Of a stretch of DNA of 64,000 bases, positions 26,632-35,101 are shown piece after piece (the first letter of the stretch is position 1; each line of letters begins with the position of its first letter). Position numbers and translations under genes: made by a program. Source of the DNA: Bacteroidota bacterium (lineage in GTDB: Bacteria > Bacteroidota > Bacteroidia > Bacteroidales > VadinHA17); NCBI GenBank assembly GCA_029552825.1, contig JAKPDL010000227.1, positions 203,195-267,194 of the forward strand, written 5' to 3'. Below the pieces are notes generated by a model that was not told the DNA's origin, searched no databases, and worked only from the letters and a program-made list of their open reading frames with translations.

Positions 26632-27675
26632 TTATTGTTTAAAACAAATATAACCCGGGATTATACCAACCTTAACTGAATCTGCTACTGTTCCGTCTCT
26701 GTTAAAAATCAACAGAAAACCCTTCTGCTGGTAATCAATAGCATTTGTTGCATAGAGCCTACCACTTTCCGGTTCAACTCCTATTTTATAAAAATTACGA
26801 CCTGAAGCCCTGATAAACGGCTCGGCAGGTAATTGGCAGGATGTGACAGCCATCCTCCAGATAGATCTTTCGATAAAATAGACAGTATCTCCTGTACCAT
26901 TTATTCTTAGACAGCAGGGATACATAAGTTTTGAACCGAATTGAAATTTCTTTTCAACACTATCTGTAACAGTATTAATCACAACAAGTTCCGGATAATA
27001 TTCGCCGGTATAACTTCCTGAACAAAGGACCCATAATTTCCCATTTTGGTCAATGACCATGCTTTCAGGTTCATGGCCAACTTTTACTGAATCGATCACA
27101 GTATCACTGGATGTATCAACAACCACCAGCTCATCCCCTCCCGACCAGCATGAAATGTAAGCCTTTCCTTCATAAAGGATCATTGATTCTGATGTTCTTC
27201 TTATATCAATATATCTTTTAATTGTATAATTTTCAGGATTTATAACTATTATTTTAGTTGAATAAAGACTGGAAACATAGGCTTTGTTATTATTAATAAA
27301 AAGAATCTGTCTTGGTGAGGTTAAACCCGGAATAACTGCAATTGATTTCATGGTTTGACAGGAAGTCACTTCAATTTTTCCTGAATTATTTACAACAATG
27401 AATGCTCTGTCACCTATAATGCCCATATGATTGGGCACATCACCAATGGGTCTCGAATTAGCATTACTGAAAATATCATTGTAAATCTTCATGGAGTCTG
27501 TTGAATAGAATGACACAGAGCCATTACCCGCCATGAAATTTCCTTCGTTAAGAACAAATAACCCTTTTGAACTGAGAAAATTATCGTAAAATGGTTCAGG
27601 TGGATCATCCTGCAGGGAACACGAAGTGAGCCAGATTAAGCTAAAAATCAGTATTTCTATTACTCTTTTACTCAT
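26632..27675 (-). CDS. btuG: BtuG-like surface beta-propeller lipoprotein
   Basis: The 347-residue product ends its signal with the lipobox LTSCS. The mature protein is made of repeated YncE-like blades (KVGHEPESMVIDQNGKLWVLC, NNNKAYVSSLYSTKIIVIN). In gut Bacteroides, BtuG is such a propeller lipoprotein that binds cobalamin very tightly at the cell surface and caps BtuB. Its start overlaps the TonB receptor gene's end by 4 bases, which fits a BtuB-BtuG pair. A generic DUF5074/YncE protein is the alternative. Confidence 0.8.
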   Translation of the reverse strand: MSKRVIEILIFSLIWLTSCSLQDDPPEPFYDNFLSSKGLFVLNEGNFMAGNGSVSFYSTDSMKIYNDIFSNANSRPIGDVPNHMGIIGDRAFIVVNNSGKIEVTSCQTMKSIAVIPGLTSPRQILFINNNKAYVSSLYSTKIIVINPENYTIKRYIDIRRTSESMILYEGKAYISCWSGGDELVVVDTSSDTVIDSVKVGHEPESMVIDQNGKLWVLCSGSYTGEYYPELVVINTVTDSVEKKFQFGSKLMYPCCLRINGTGDTVYFIERSIWRMAVTSCQLPAEPFIRASGRNFYKIGVEPESGRLYATNAIDYQQKGFLLIFNRDGTVADSVKVGIIPGYICFKQ

Positions 27676-29585
27676 TTGCCATACCTGTAATTAACTGAAA
27701 ACATAAACCATCTTCCGGGCATTGGATAATAGGCAATCATTTCATATTCTGTGTTTAAAATATTTTCAACTCTGATTTTGAAACCGAAATTACTTTTAAG
27801 GAATTGTAAGTTTGTCCCAATTTCCGAGTTAACTATAAAATATCCCCTCAAAAATTTGCTGTTATCAACTGTTGTAAACCTTTTACCGGTGTATTCACCG
27901 TTCAGAGATGCATATGTTTTATTGTATTGAACCTTTATGTTTCCTCCTCCCTGACTAAATGGCACATATAGAAGCTGTTTACCCTTCATTTGCTCAGAGC
28001 TGGTCCCGTAAACTGATTTATTTAGTGTGTAGTGAATATGAATAAAATATTTCAAATTCTCTGTGCTGTAATTCATCTTAAAGTTTGTTTCACAGCCTGT
28101 TACATTTACAGAAAGAATATTTTCAGGTCTCCAGTAATTATTATCTCCTGGCAGCCATTGTATCATGTCCCGTATTCTATGTGAATAGAGAGATGCTTCA
28201 CCTGATACAACGAAGTTTTTGTCAATTTGATGGTTAATGCCTCCGTTGATTTCGCCTGAAAAGCAATATTCATTCCTTATGTCCGGATTGCCTCCTGGAT
28301 TCCAGTACAAATCATTCATTGTAGGGATCCTGGAATTTCTTGAAAGATTTGCTTTTATAAATTTCCCGGTTTTTCCTTCAATATAATAGTCAAATCCTGC
28401 CGAGAAATCAGGTAACAGTAATTTTTTACCGGAAATTATCTCCCCTACCAGTAAGGTTATGCCGCCGTTCTGAATTCTTTTTCTCGCAATACCAGTTACA
28501 GACAAGATATTTCTTTGCTTCAGTCCATTATAATTTACTGATTTAACAATATTAAATTCCTCATTTAGAGCTAGTTTTACATTTAATCCTGATTGAAAAC
28601 GTGTTTCCCATGCCCCTTTATTAATAAACGAAACTGATTGATTTAAAGAATTTATCATTGCCTGTTTATTGGTATAGTTCAGTTTATCATAAATCACAGC
28701 AGAAGTTAAATCAATGCTTGATTTGCTGTAATATTTTGAATGACTGAAAATTGTACGAATTGAAGCATCTTTCTGGCTTTCACCTGGAGCAGTTGCAGTC
28801 ATAAGTATATTGGGTGGCAGATTTCTGGTTGCAGCCTGGGCCCATACAGATAGGGACGAAACAGAATTTATTCCCCTGAAAAATATTTCATTCATAACTG
28901 CATGCTGGCTGAAGTCGGCATTTATTCTTCTCTCATATACAGGCTCTGGATAGCTTACAATATTAACATATCTGAAGTCGTTATCAGCCCTCCGGTAGAA
29001 AAGTCTTGTTACTGACTGAAACCTGTTATTTCCTGCCTCGGCTTTTAACGATCCGGACCATAAACCAAAACTACCCGTTCCAAAGTCGAAACCAGCTCTC
29101 AGTCCATTACTCCATTCTGGTTTGGTTTTGAGATTTATCAATCCTCCGAAGGCCCCGTTTGTTCTGAACATTGAACTGCTTCCGCAATCAATAGTAATCT
29201 CATCAGCGAAAGCTGACGGGATTATAGACAAATCTATCTGGCCAAGCATGGGTGAATTTATCACAACCCCATTCCACGCCACCTGTGTATGAACCGCCCC
29301 GGTTCCTCGGAAAGAGACTGTGGAGAGGTTCCCCGGGCCATAAGTTTTGATATATAAGGGTACTGATTCCGTCATTATATCTGATAGACTCAGAAGTTTT
29401 TTACCTGAAAGTAACCCGGAATCAATTTCGATTTGTTTCCATGAGCCAGTTATACCATCAGTTATTTTTGCCTCTATTACTATTTCTTTTATATGAATAG
29501 TGTCACCGATAGAATTTTTCTGAGCATCAGCCATAAGTGGTGATACGGCAGAAATAACCAGCAATATATTCCTTAACAGCTTCAT
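27672..29585 (-). CDS. btuB: TonB-dependent vitamin B12 receptor (BtuB-like)
   Basis: A 637-residue outer-membrane beta-barrel receptor. A signal peptide ends near MADAQ. The plug domain includes SLSDIMTESVPLYIKTYGPG, VSFRGTGAVHTQVAWNGVVINSPMLG and INLKTKPEWS. The barrel ends with an aromatic C-terminus (MFSVNYRYGK). The size matches BtuB and is smaller than SusC-type receptors. It lies third in the riboswitch-led operon, directly before the BtuG-like propeller and 1 base after the sorting-domain gene. Corrinoid specificity is inferred from the riboswitch. Confidence 0.88.
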   Translation of the reverse strand: MKLLRNILLVISAVSPLMADAQKNSIGDTIHIKEIVIEAKITDGITGSWKQIEIDSGLLSGKKLLSLSDIMTESVPLYIKTYGPGNLSTVSFRGTGAVHTQVAWNGVVINSPMLGQIDLSIIPSAFADEITIDCGSSSMFRTNGAFGGLINLKTKPEWSNGLRAGFDFGTGSFGLWSGSLKAEAGNNRFQSVTRLFYRRADNDFRYVNIVSYPEPVYERRINADFSQHAVMNEIFFRGINSVSSLSVWAQAATRNLPPNILMTATAPGESQKDASIRTIFSHSKYYSKSSIDLTSAVIYDKLNYTNKQAMINSLNQSVSFINKGAWETRFQSGLNVKLALNEEFNIVKSVNYNGLKQRNILSVTGIARKRIQNGGITLLVGEIISGKKLLLPDFSAGFDYYIEGKTGKFIKANLSRNSRIPTMNDLYWNPGGNPDIRNEYCFSGEINGGINHQIDKNFVVSGEASLYSHRIRDMIQWLPGDNNYWRPENILSVNVTGCETNFKMNYSTENLKYFIHIHYTLNKSVYGTSSEQMKGKQLLYVPFSQGGGNIKVQYNKTYASLNGEYTGKRFTTVDNSKFLRGYFIVNSEIGTNLQFLKSNFGFKIRVENILNTEYEMIAYYPMPGRWFMFSVNYRYGK

Positions 29586-29586
29586 C

Positions 29587-30567
29587 CTAGTTTATTACAA
29601 TTCGTGTAACATATCTGGTATTATTACCGATTATCTGAATAAAGTAAATGCCAGGTTTAAAGTTTTCAATATTGACAGCATTGACGTAATCACCTATGCG
29701 CTTTTTGCTAAGAATCTTACCTGTATTATCTGATATAAATACATCATGCATAGCTCTCCCCGGTAAATCAATATATATTTTTCCTGTTGAAGGATTAGGA
29801 TAAATTTTAAAAGGCACTGAAGCTTCGGGAATGTTAATTTCTGTTACCTGTTTAAGTACAGCAACAGCATCAAGGTCAAATCCTGATTGCGGAAATGGGG
29901 TTGGCCAGGGGTCATTAATTTTGTTGCCAAGGGCATCATATGAAGCATATCTGTCATCAATACAACCTATAGCATCAATAATTCTAATATACTTAATGCT
30001 TGATAAATCTATGCCTGCTGAATCTCTAAGTTCCTCAAGGTCAAAGGGAGTCCCATAAAATAACCTGTATTTTCCTGCAAGATTATAAATATTCTTCGCA
30101 TCAGTCAAACCAAAAGTTCCTGTTTGAATATTGGTAGGTGTAAGTGATATGGATGGGAATCTGACCCATCTCATACTGTCGGAACTAACTTCCACAAAAG
30201 CGAGTTCAAGGAACTGACCATCAAAGGAATTTTCGAATACTGCAAAGTCATACCCGTCAATATTTCTAATCGGTTCACTGAAAGTAACAACCGCGATACC
30301 AGAATCGCCCAGGCTCACAGTTACATTATCTGCTTTACCGAGACAGGCAGTTTCTTCGCCTGCTGATGCCCTGCCCAGTTCCTTTTTATCAATCTGTATA
30401 TACCCTCTTATAATCTTGCAAGCAGAAGCCCATTCTTTTATAGAAGGATCCTCGTAAAATATTGGGTGTTCCTTTAATAAAGAGATATTAATTATTTGAG
30501 AAAATCCATTCCTGCTAAGAACAGAAATAATAAACAGAGCCAATATTTTAAAGGTTGGCGACTTCAT
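29587..30567 (-). CDS. Secreted surface protein with type IX sorting domain
   Basis: The 326-residue product has a signal peptide and a beta-rich domain with GYDFAVFENSFDGQFLELAF, VEVSSDSMRWVRFPS and FDLDAVAVL, a pattern found in secreted proteins of several phyla. It ends with a type IX secretion C-terminal domain (about residues 250-326: FKIYPNPSTGKIYIDL to GIYFIQIIGNN). It should be exported by T9SS and attached to the surface. Its start and the DUF4465 gene's stop share one base. The position makes it a candidate corrinoid-capture protein; this is inference. Confidence 0.8.
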   Translation of the reverse strand: MKSPTFKILALFIISVLSRNGFSQIINISLLKEHPIFYEDPSIKEWASACKIIRGYIQIDKKELGRASAGEETACLGKADNVTVSLGDSGIAVVTFSEPIRNIDGYDFAVFENSFDGQFLELAFVEVSSDSMRWVRFPSISLTPTNIQTGTFGLTDAKNIYNLAGKYRLFYGTPFDLEELRDSAGIDLSSIKYIRIIDAIGCIDDRYASYDALGNKINDPWPTPFPQSGFDLDAVAVLKQVTEINIPEASVPFKIYPNPSTGKIYIDLPGRAMHDVFISDNTGKILSKKRIGDYVNAVNIENFKPGIYFIQIIGNNTRYVTRIVIN

Positions 30568-31307
30568 TATTTATCCTTTGCAAGAATACCTTTAATGTTA
30601 TCAATGCAGACATATGCCGGGGTGTTCATTCCCCATTCTCCCGAGTCGCTTGATGACATTTCAAATTTCAGCCGCTTGATAAATCCGAACTGACTGAGGT
30701 CTATAGATGTCCATACATTCGATATATAATCGTATTTATTATCGGTGTATCTGAAATCAGCAAGATAAACATCAACATAACCCAGGGCAATACCTTCTTC
30801 ACTGATTGGAGTAAGTGTAACTTTCAGCCAATCAGGGTCGTTGCCCGAATCACCTCCGAACTTTTTGCTGAAAACCGTTCCATTTTTTACAGATTTGTAA
30901 GTAAAAGTTGTGTTACAGAGAGCTATATCTGTAACTTTTTCAGGTATTTCAAATACTATTGTGTCGGGCATGCCAGAAAAGTAAAAAACACCGTACTTCA
31001 ATGAGTTATCAAAGCCTGACCCTGTTATTGAACTGTACTGATTGGTATAATCACCTGTTACAGTATCGCTATGATTAGTATACGCAAATCCGCTCCACGC
31101 CTGGTACAGACTGTTGTAATGATTTATGAAAAAAACATTTCCCGATCTGAATCCTCCCGAACCGTCTGAACCGTTCCATACCCCTGAATCATCCAGAGGC
31201 AGTTCCTCAAAGTCCACTATGTCAGTTTCAACTTTCTCTTTCTGACATGATATAATTACAACTGCTGAAATAAGAAGTGTGGCGAATAAAAAAAACCTTG
31301 CATTCAT
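30567..31307 (-). CDS. DUF4465 (BtuH-like) surface lipoprotein
   Basis: A 246-residue lipoprotein, lipobox VIISC. The mature domain has the DUF4465 pattern: an N-terminal FEELPLDDSGVWNGSDGSGG, then WSGFAYTNHSDTVTGDYTNQY, and a jelly-roll-like C-terminus with VDVYLADFRY. As I recall, BtuH proteins of gut Bacteroides, which bind B12 at the surface, belong to this family. It is the first gene after the cobalamin riboswitch, so B12 should repress it. The binding role is inferred from family and regulation. Confidence 0.82.
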   Translation of the reverse strand: MNARFFLFATLLISAVVIISCQKEKVETDIVDFEELPLDDSGVWNGSDGSGGFRSGNVFFINHYNSLYQAWSGFAYTNHSDTVTGDYTNQYSSITGSGFDNSLKYGVFYFSGMPDTIVFEIPEKVTDIALCNTTFTYKSVKNGTVFSKKFGGDSGNDPDWLKVTLTPISEEGIALGYVDVYLADFRYTDNKYDYISNVWTSIDLSQFGFIKRLKFEMSSSDSGEWGMNTPAYVCIDNIKGILAKDK

Positions 31308-31432
31308 AAGAATATATTTAAGATTAACATCAAAATCTCATCAATATTCTTAACTGCCAGGAAATTAAGTTGGAATCATTCTTGATGATTCTTCGCTTTT
31401 CTTCCCGAAAGCTTAGAACTATTGAACTTGTA

Positions 31433-31603
31433 TGGCAGGTCTTCTGACTTGTCCCGGTTTTTGAAGCCTTCCCATCCCGGTTTATCAGGACAGTGGCAGG
31501 TTATCAAAAACCATGATCGCTTTGCGACCAGGCATCACAGCAGCGGGCACTGTTACGGATTCTAACCGTATTCCCTTTTATTGCATATTAAAATGCAATA
31601 CCA
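31433..31603 (-). ncRNA. Cobalamin (B12) riboswitch
   Basis: Read on the minus strand, the conserved aptamer parts appear in order. They are AACGGTTAGAATCCG-like purine-rich pairing near the 5' end, the GTGCCCGCTGCTGTGATGCC region, GCCACTG, GGGAAGG, and the 3' B12 box AAGTCAGAAGACCTGCC. About 125 bases separate it from the DUF4465 start. Binding of adenosylcobalamin or a related corrinoid should switch off the seven-gene uptake operon downstream. Confidence 0.95.
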
Positions 31604-31611
31604 TACAAATG

Positions 31612-31619
31612 CAAATATA
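31612..31619 (-). promoter_or_regulatory. -7 promoter element of the B12 operon
   Basis: TATATTTG on the minus strand matches TAnnTTTG, and predicts transcription starting near 31606, only a few bases before the riboswitch aptamer. I see no clear TTTG at the expected -33 position. Confidence 0.55.
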
Positions 31620-31696
31620 GGATTTTTGAAATATGAGTCCTGCTTTAAAATTCAGAATTTTTATAAACAATTGTTAATTAATTGAAAATAAAAGTT

Positions 31697-33877
31697 TTAT
31701 TTTCTGACAACAACTTCTAATCTGGTCGTTTCAACAGGATTAATTCTGAAAAATTTCATAGATACAAGAATTTTGTCATTCAAGGTTCTGTTGCCTGTTA
31801 CAACCATATAGTATCCGGAAGGTAATGGAATTTTATCTTCAAAATCACTGATCTTCATATCATAATCGAATTGAAGAGTATTATATCTTCCATTTTCAAA
31901 CCTTGCTATTGTAAAGTTTTTGAAATATTCAGGAACCAAATCAGACTGCTCACAAACAAGCTTCAGAAGACCTTTTGTCCCGGGAGGGTTCTCTCCTGCA
32001 AAATATACATCGTTCCACTTTCCGTTAAAATAATATTGCGGACGCATTGTCCCTTTGTCAAGCCTTGCGGGAATACCACTGAGACGGCAAAGTGCAACGA
32101 GGTAAATATTTCGTGAATGATTGTCGGCAACTCTTAAATTGTGTGTTCCCGATGGAGATAATGGTGTTCTGTAATAATTTTCTTCCTCTTTAATAATTAT
32201 ATTATCATTCACATACTGTATAATTAATTCAGGATTCCGCAAAGCTTCACGGCGGAGTTTATCTGGAATTTTATCCTTAAGATAGCTTCTCCAGCTTCGG
32301 AGCATTTCATCTGCTATCCTCGGATTAAGTACATACGCATCGTAAGTATCTCTGTCATACCACATTAAAGAGCTGTCATATGGAATTGCATTTTGGAGAT
32401 GATCAGCAAGAACTACAGCCCTTGTATCTCTGAGATCTTTTTCTGAAACAAGGTTCAGAATTTTAAGTTTTTTCTTCGTCGGAATATCTTTAAATTCTAA
32501 TAGAAATCTGATAATCTCTCTATAGTTGCCCTCAGATTTTCTTATAATGTCTACTACTTCTTCAGCAGGAATGTTAAGTGAAGCAGCAAGTGAAACGGCT
32601 TCGTTTTCCCCTATCCACGATTTAATATAGTTGTTCCTTATGCTATCCTCGTATGCCAGTCTCTTTTCGTTTTCATGTACAAGTTGCTCAGGTAGTGGTG
32701 GAAACGGTTTTTTTAAAGGAGGAGGATTGATGTCAATATGAATAATGCCTGAGTCTGATGGATTCTTTATGGGACAAAGAAACACTGTATCTTTATCAAA
32801 GGCTTTTACAAACCTGAAATCGAAAGTTTCTCCTTTATAGGCCCATACAAGAATATCTCCATATCCTGTTTCAAAACTGGCAGTGCCATTTTTGTCTGTT
32901 GAGAGTACGATCAGAGGGTAGAATTCAGAAAAATTATAAATACAAAATTCAACGGTAGCATCCTCAACAGGTTTTCCAAATGAATCAGTCAATTTAACGT
33001 TCACTATTCTTGTATCAGCATACATTGAAAGGTTATTAATAATGGAATAGTTTCTGAATTCAAGAACAGATTTTTCTTCATTTGAAGGAGCTCCGAATGA
33101 TTTTGTATGTACGAGCATTGCCCGCCTTGCTGGTTCGGTAAACCAGCCTCTGTCGAGCACGGGTTCCGGTTCACATGCTCCCATATAATGCCAATTGCCA
33201 TTTATCCATACTTCCACCCATGCATGATTATCATCGGTATGAGCCCATCTCGGAACGTAAACCTGACGTGCAGGCAGGCATGCAGCTCTGAGGGCAGAGA
33301 CTGTAAAGGTCGATTCTTCACCACACCGTCCTCTTGCTGAAAGTATGGTACTTAATGGACCGGAAGTCCGGATATCCGAGGGCTGGTATGCTACTTTTTC
33401 ATGGCACCAGTGATTAATCTCGAGAGCTGCTGATTCAGCATCCAGCCCTTTAATCCTGCTCATTATCTCATTATAATAAACTATTCTGAATGAATCGAGG
33501 TTTTCATTGTTTACCCGGACAGGAAGCACATAATGCAGAAACAAGTTTTCTGGTATGGATTTTCCCCATGGAGTTTCGTTTCTTGCTTTCAGGACAATCT
33601 TCACGTTGTCATAGAAAAATTCACCATCGTAATCGGCCAGATCTGAAAGAGGCATATAGGCATAAAGAAATTTTAGTGCTTCGGCGGCAGGTAAATCAAG
33701 ACCTGATTTGAAAACAGCAAAAAGCTCTTCTTTTCTGCCAGCAGCAAGTTTCCTACGTTCTTTAAAATCGTTTTCTACTTTTTTTCTGTAGTCACGTGAT
33801 GAAATAAGATGTTCTTCCCTGCATCCACCCGCAATTATTGACAACAGACAGAGCAGGGATAAGAATTTAACTCGCAT
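31697..33877 (-). CDS. Transglutaminase-like lipoprotein
   Basis: A 726-residue lipoprotein (lipobox IAGGC). The transglutaminase-like core lies at about residues 155-260, with Cys in GRCGEES and His in DNHAWVEVW as the likely catalytic pair, followed by WHYMGACEPEP. After it come a carboxypeptidase-regulatory-like beta domain (ATVEFCIYNF, FETGYGDILVWAYKGETF) and a long helical part, then a C-terminal region with GTHNLRVADNHSRNIYLVALCRLSGIPARL. Such proteins may be thiol peptidases rather than crosslinkers. It follows the LacI gene by 15 bases, so the two are probably co-transcribed. Confidence 0.82.
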   Translation of the reverse strand: MRVKFLSLLCLLSIIAGGCREEHLISSRDYRKKVENDFKERRKLAAGRKEELFAVFKSGLDLPAAEALKFLYAYMPLSDLADYDGEFFYDNVKIVLKARNETPWGKSIPENLFLHYVLPVRVNNENLDSFRIVYYNEIMSRIKGLDAESAALEINHWCHEKVAYQPSDIRTSGPLSTILSARGRCGEESTFTVSALRAACLPARQVYVPRWAHTDDNHAWVEVWINGNWHYMGACEPEPVLDRGWFTEPARRAMLVHTKSFGAPSNEEKSVLEFRNYSIINNLSMYADTRIVNVKLTDSFGKPVEDATVEFCIYNFSEFYPLIVLSTDKNGTASFETGYGDILVWAYKGETFDFRFVKAFDKDTVFLCPIKNPSDSGIIHIDINPPPLKKPFPPLPEQLVHENEKRLAYEDSIRNNYIKSWIGENEAVSLAASLNIPAEEVVDIIRKSEGNYREIIRFLLEFKDIPTKKKLKILNLVSEKDLRDTRAVVLADHLQNAIPYDSSLMWYDRDTYDAYVLNPRIADEMLRSWRSYLKDKIPDKLRREALRNPELIIQYVNDNIIIKEEENYYRTPLSPSGTHNLRVADNHSRNIYLVALCRLSGIPARLDKGTMRPQYYFNGKWNDVYFAGENPPGTKGLLKLVCEQSDLVPEYFKNFTIARFENGRYNTLQFDYDMKISDFEDKIPLPSGYYMVVTGNRTLNDKILVSMKFFRINPVETTRLEVVVRK

Positions 33878-33892
33878 AATATAATGATTCGA

Positions 33893-34930
33893 TTAAAAAT
33901 TTCCGCAGGACCTCCTTATTACAAGTTCCGGAGAGAGCTGTAACTGTCTTCTGTACTTACTCTTTCCGGCATTTTTAATCTCCGACCAGATCATATTAGA
34001 AGCTTTATGCGCAAGTGCGGAGACAGGTTTTCTCAAAGAAGTAATCGGAGGATGGAGGAAGGCAAATCCGGGTCCTTCCTCAAAAGATATGAGTGCCACA
34101 TCATACGGTACCCTTATTTTTTTGTTTTCAAGTGCTGACAGCAGAGGATAGACAAGGGATGCGTTTATTGTTATAATAAGCTGAATACTGAGAGGTGGTT
34201 GCAAGTATTTCCAAATCTGTTTAAAATCAAAATCCTCTTCTGCAACAGGCTCATTTACAAATTCAATGAGCGGCCGGCTAATGCCTCCAGGAATTCTATT
34301 CAGGGAATTAACTAATTCTTTAATTATCTTTTCCTTCTCCCTGTGTCTTTTTTCACTGCAAAGTATTAGTATATTCCTGTAACCTTTCCTGCCTATATAC
34401 TCAGTCAGCAAATTTATTCCCGCCATGACATCTGTCATAACTGTATTCAGCCTGTACTTTTCAGTTGTTTTTTCAAGCAGGACGAATGGATAATCATTGT
34501 CTCTTAAAGTGCTGATCGTTTTTTCATCGGCTGCTTCACCAACCAAAATCAACCCGCTGAAAAATTTTCTGAAAGCCGAAACAAATCTATTGAATCGGCC
34601 ATCGTCAGGATCTTTTAGAATAACAGTAAATCCTAAACCAATGTTCGAAAATTCCTTCTGCAGATAAGGCGTGATGTCATACACAAACTGATCGGCCAGT
34701 GAAGGAACAATTATTCCGACTATCCCGGGAGCAGTCTCCACCGGATACGGAGCTCTCTTTTCTTCCTTAACATCAAAGAAACCCATCTGCCTGGCAAGTG
34801 CCAGAACTTTTTCCTGGGTCTCCTTTTTTATACCGTAAAGGTCAGCTTTATTGTTAAGTACTAATGATACCAGAGTAGGAGATACACCTAATCTGATAGC
34901 CAGATCTTTGTTTTTAACTTTTTTCCCCAT
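33893..34930 (-). CDS. LacI-family transcriptional regulator
   Basis: The 345-residue protein has the N-terminal LacI helix-turn-helix (KNKDLAIRLGVSPTLVSLVLNNK) and hinge helix, then a periplasmic-binding-protein-like ligand domain (VGIIVPSLADQFVYDITPYLQKE, then GLILVGEAADEKT and DVALISFEEGPG). LacI regulators normally sense sugars or nucleosides. The next gene encodes a transglutaminase-like lipoprotein, an uncommon partner. A weak inverted repeat GAATT/AATTC at about 34966-34980 upstream may be an operator but is too short to assert. Confidence 0.9.
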   Translation of the reverse strand: MGKKVKNKDLAIRLGVSPTLVSLVLNNKADLYGIKKETQEKVLALARQMGFFDVKEEKRAPYPVETAPGIVGIIVPSLADQFVYDITPYLQKEFSNIGLGFTVILKDPDDGRFNRFVSAFRKFFSGLILVGEAADEKTISTLRDNDYPFVLLEKTTEKYRLNTVMTDVMAGINLLTEYIGRKGYRNILILCSEKRHREKEKIIKELVNSLNRIPGGISRPLIEFVNEPVAEEDFDFKQIWKYLQPPLSIQLIITINASLVYPLLSALENKKIRVPYDVALISFEEGPGFAFLHPPITSLRKPVSALAHKASNMIWSEIKNAGKSKYRRQLQLSPELVIRRSCGNF

Positions 34931-35101
34931 TCCCCTTTTATTAGAAATTTAGGTTTAAAAATAAGAATTATTTAAATTCTCATACAAAATTTTTTAAAGA
35001 ATATTAATAATTGAACAGAATTATATTTGTCGGCTAAAGAGTTTTCGACAAAATGAATTATCCGGTCTAATTTTAAAAACCAATAATTGTTTAGCGATAG
35101 T

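Larger units (their letters stand above)
31308..31696. other. 389-base gap with the cobalamin riboswitch and its expression region
   Basis: Most of this gap is the riboswitch (31433-31603) and its promoter. Between aptamer and gene lie a hairpin GAATCAT/ATGATTC (31373-31379 with 31385-31391) and CTGCCA (31354-31359). The latter can pair with TGGCAG (31433-31438) at the aptamer's 3' end and so might form the switching element. 31620-31696 is AT-rich spacer before the transglutaminase gene's end. Confidence 0.5.
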
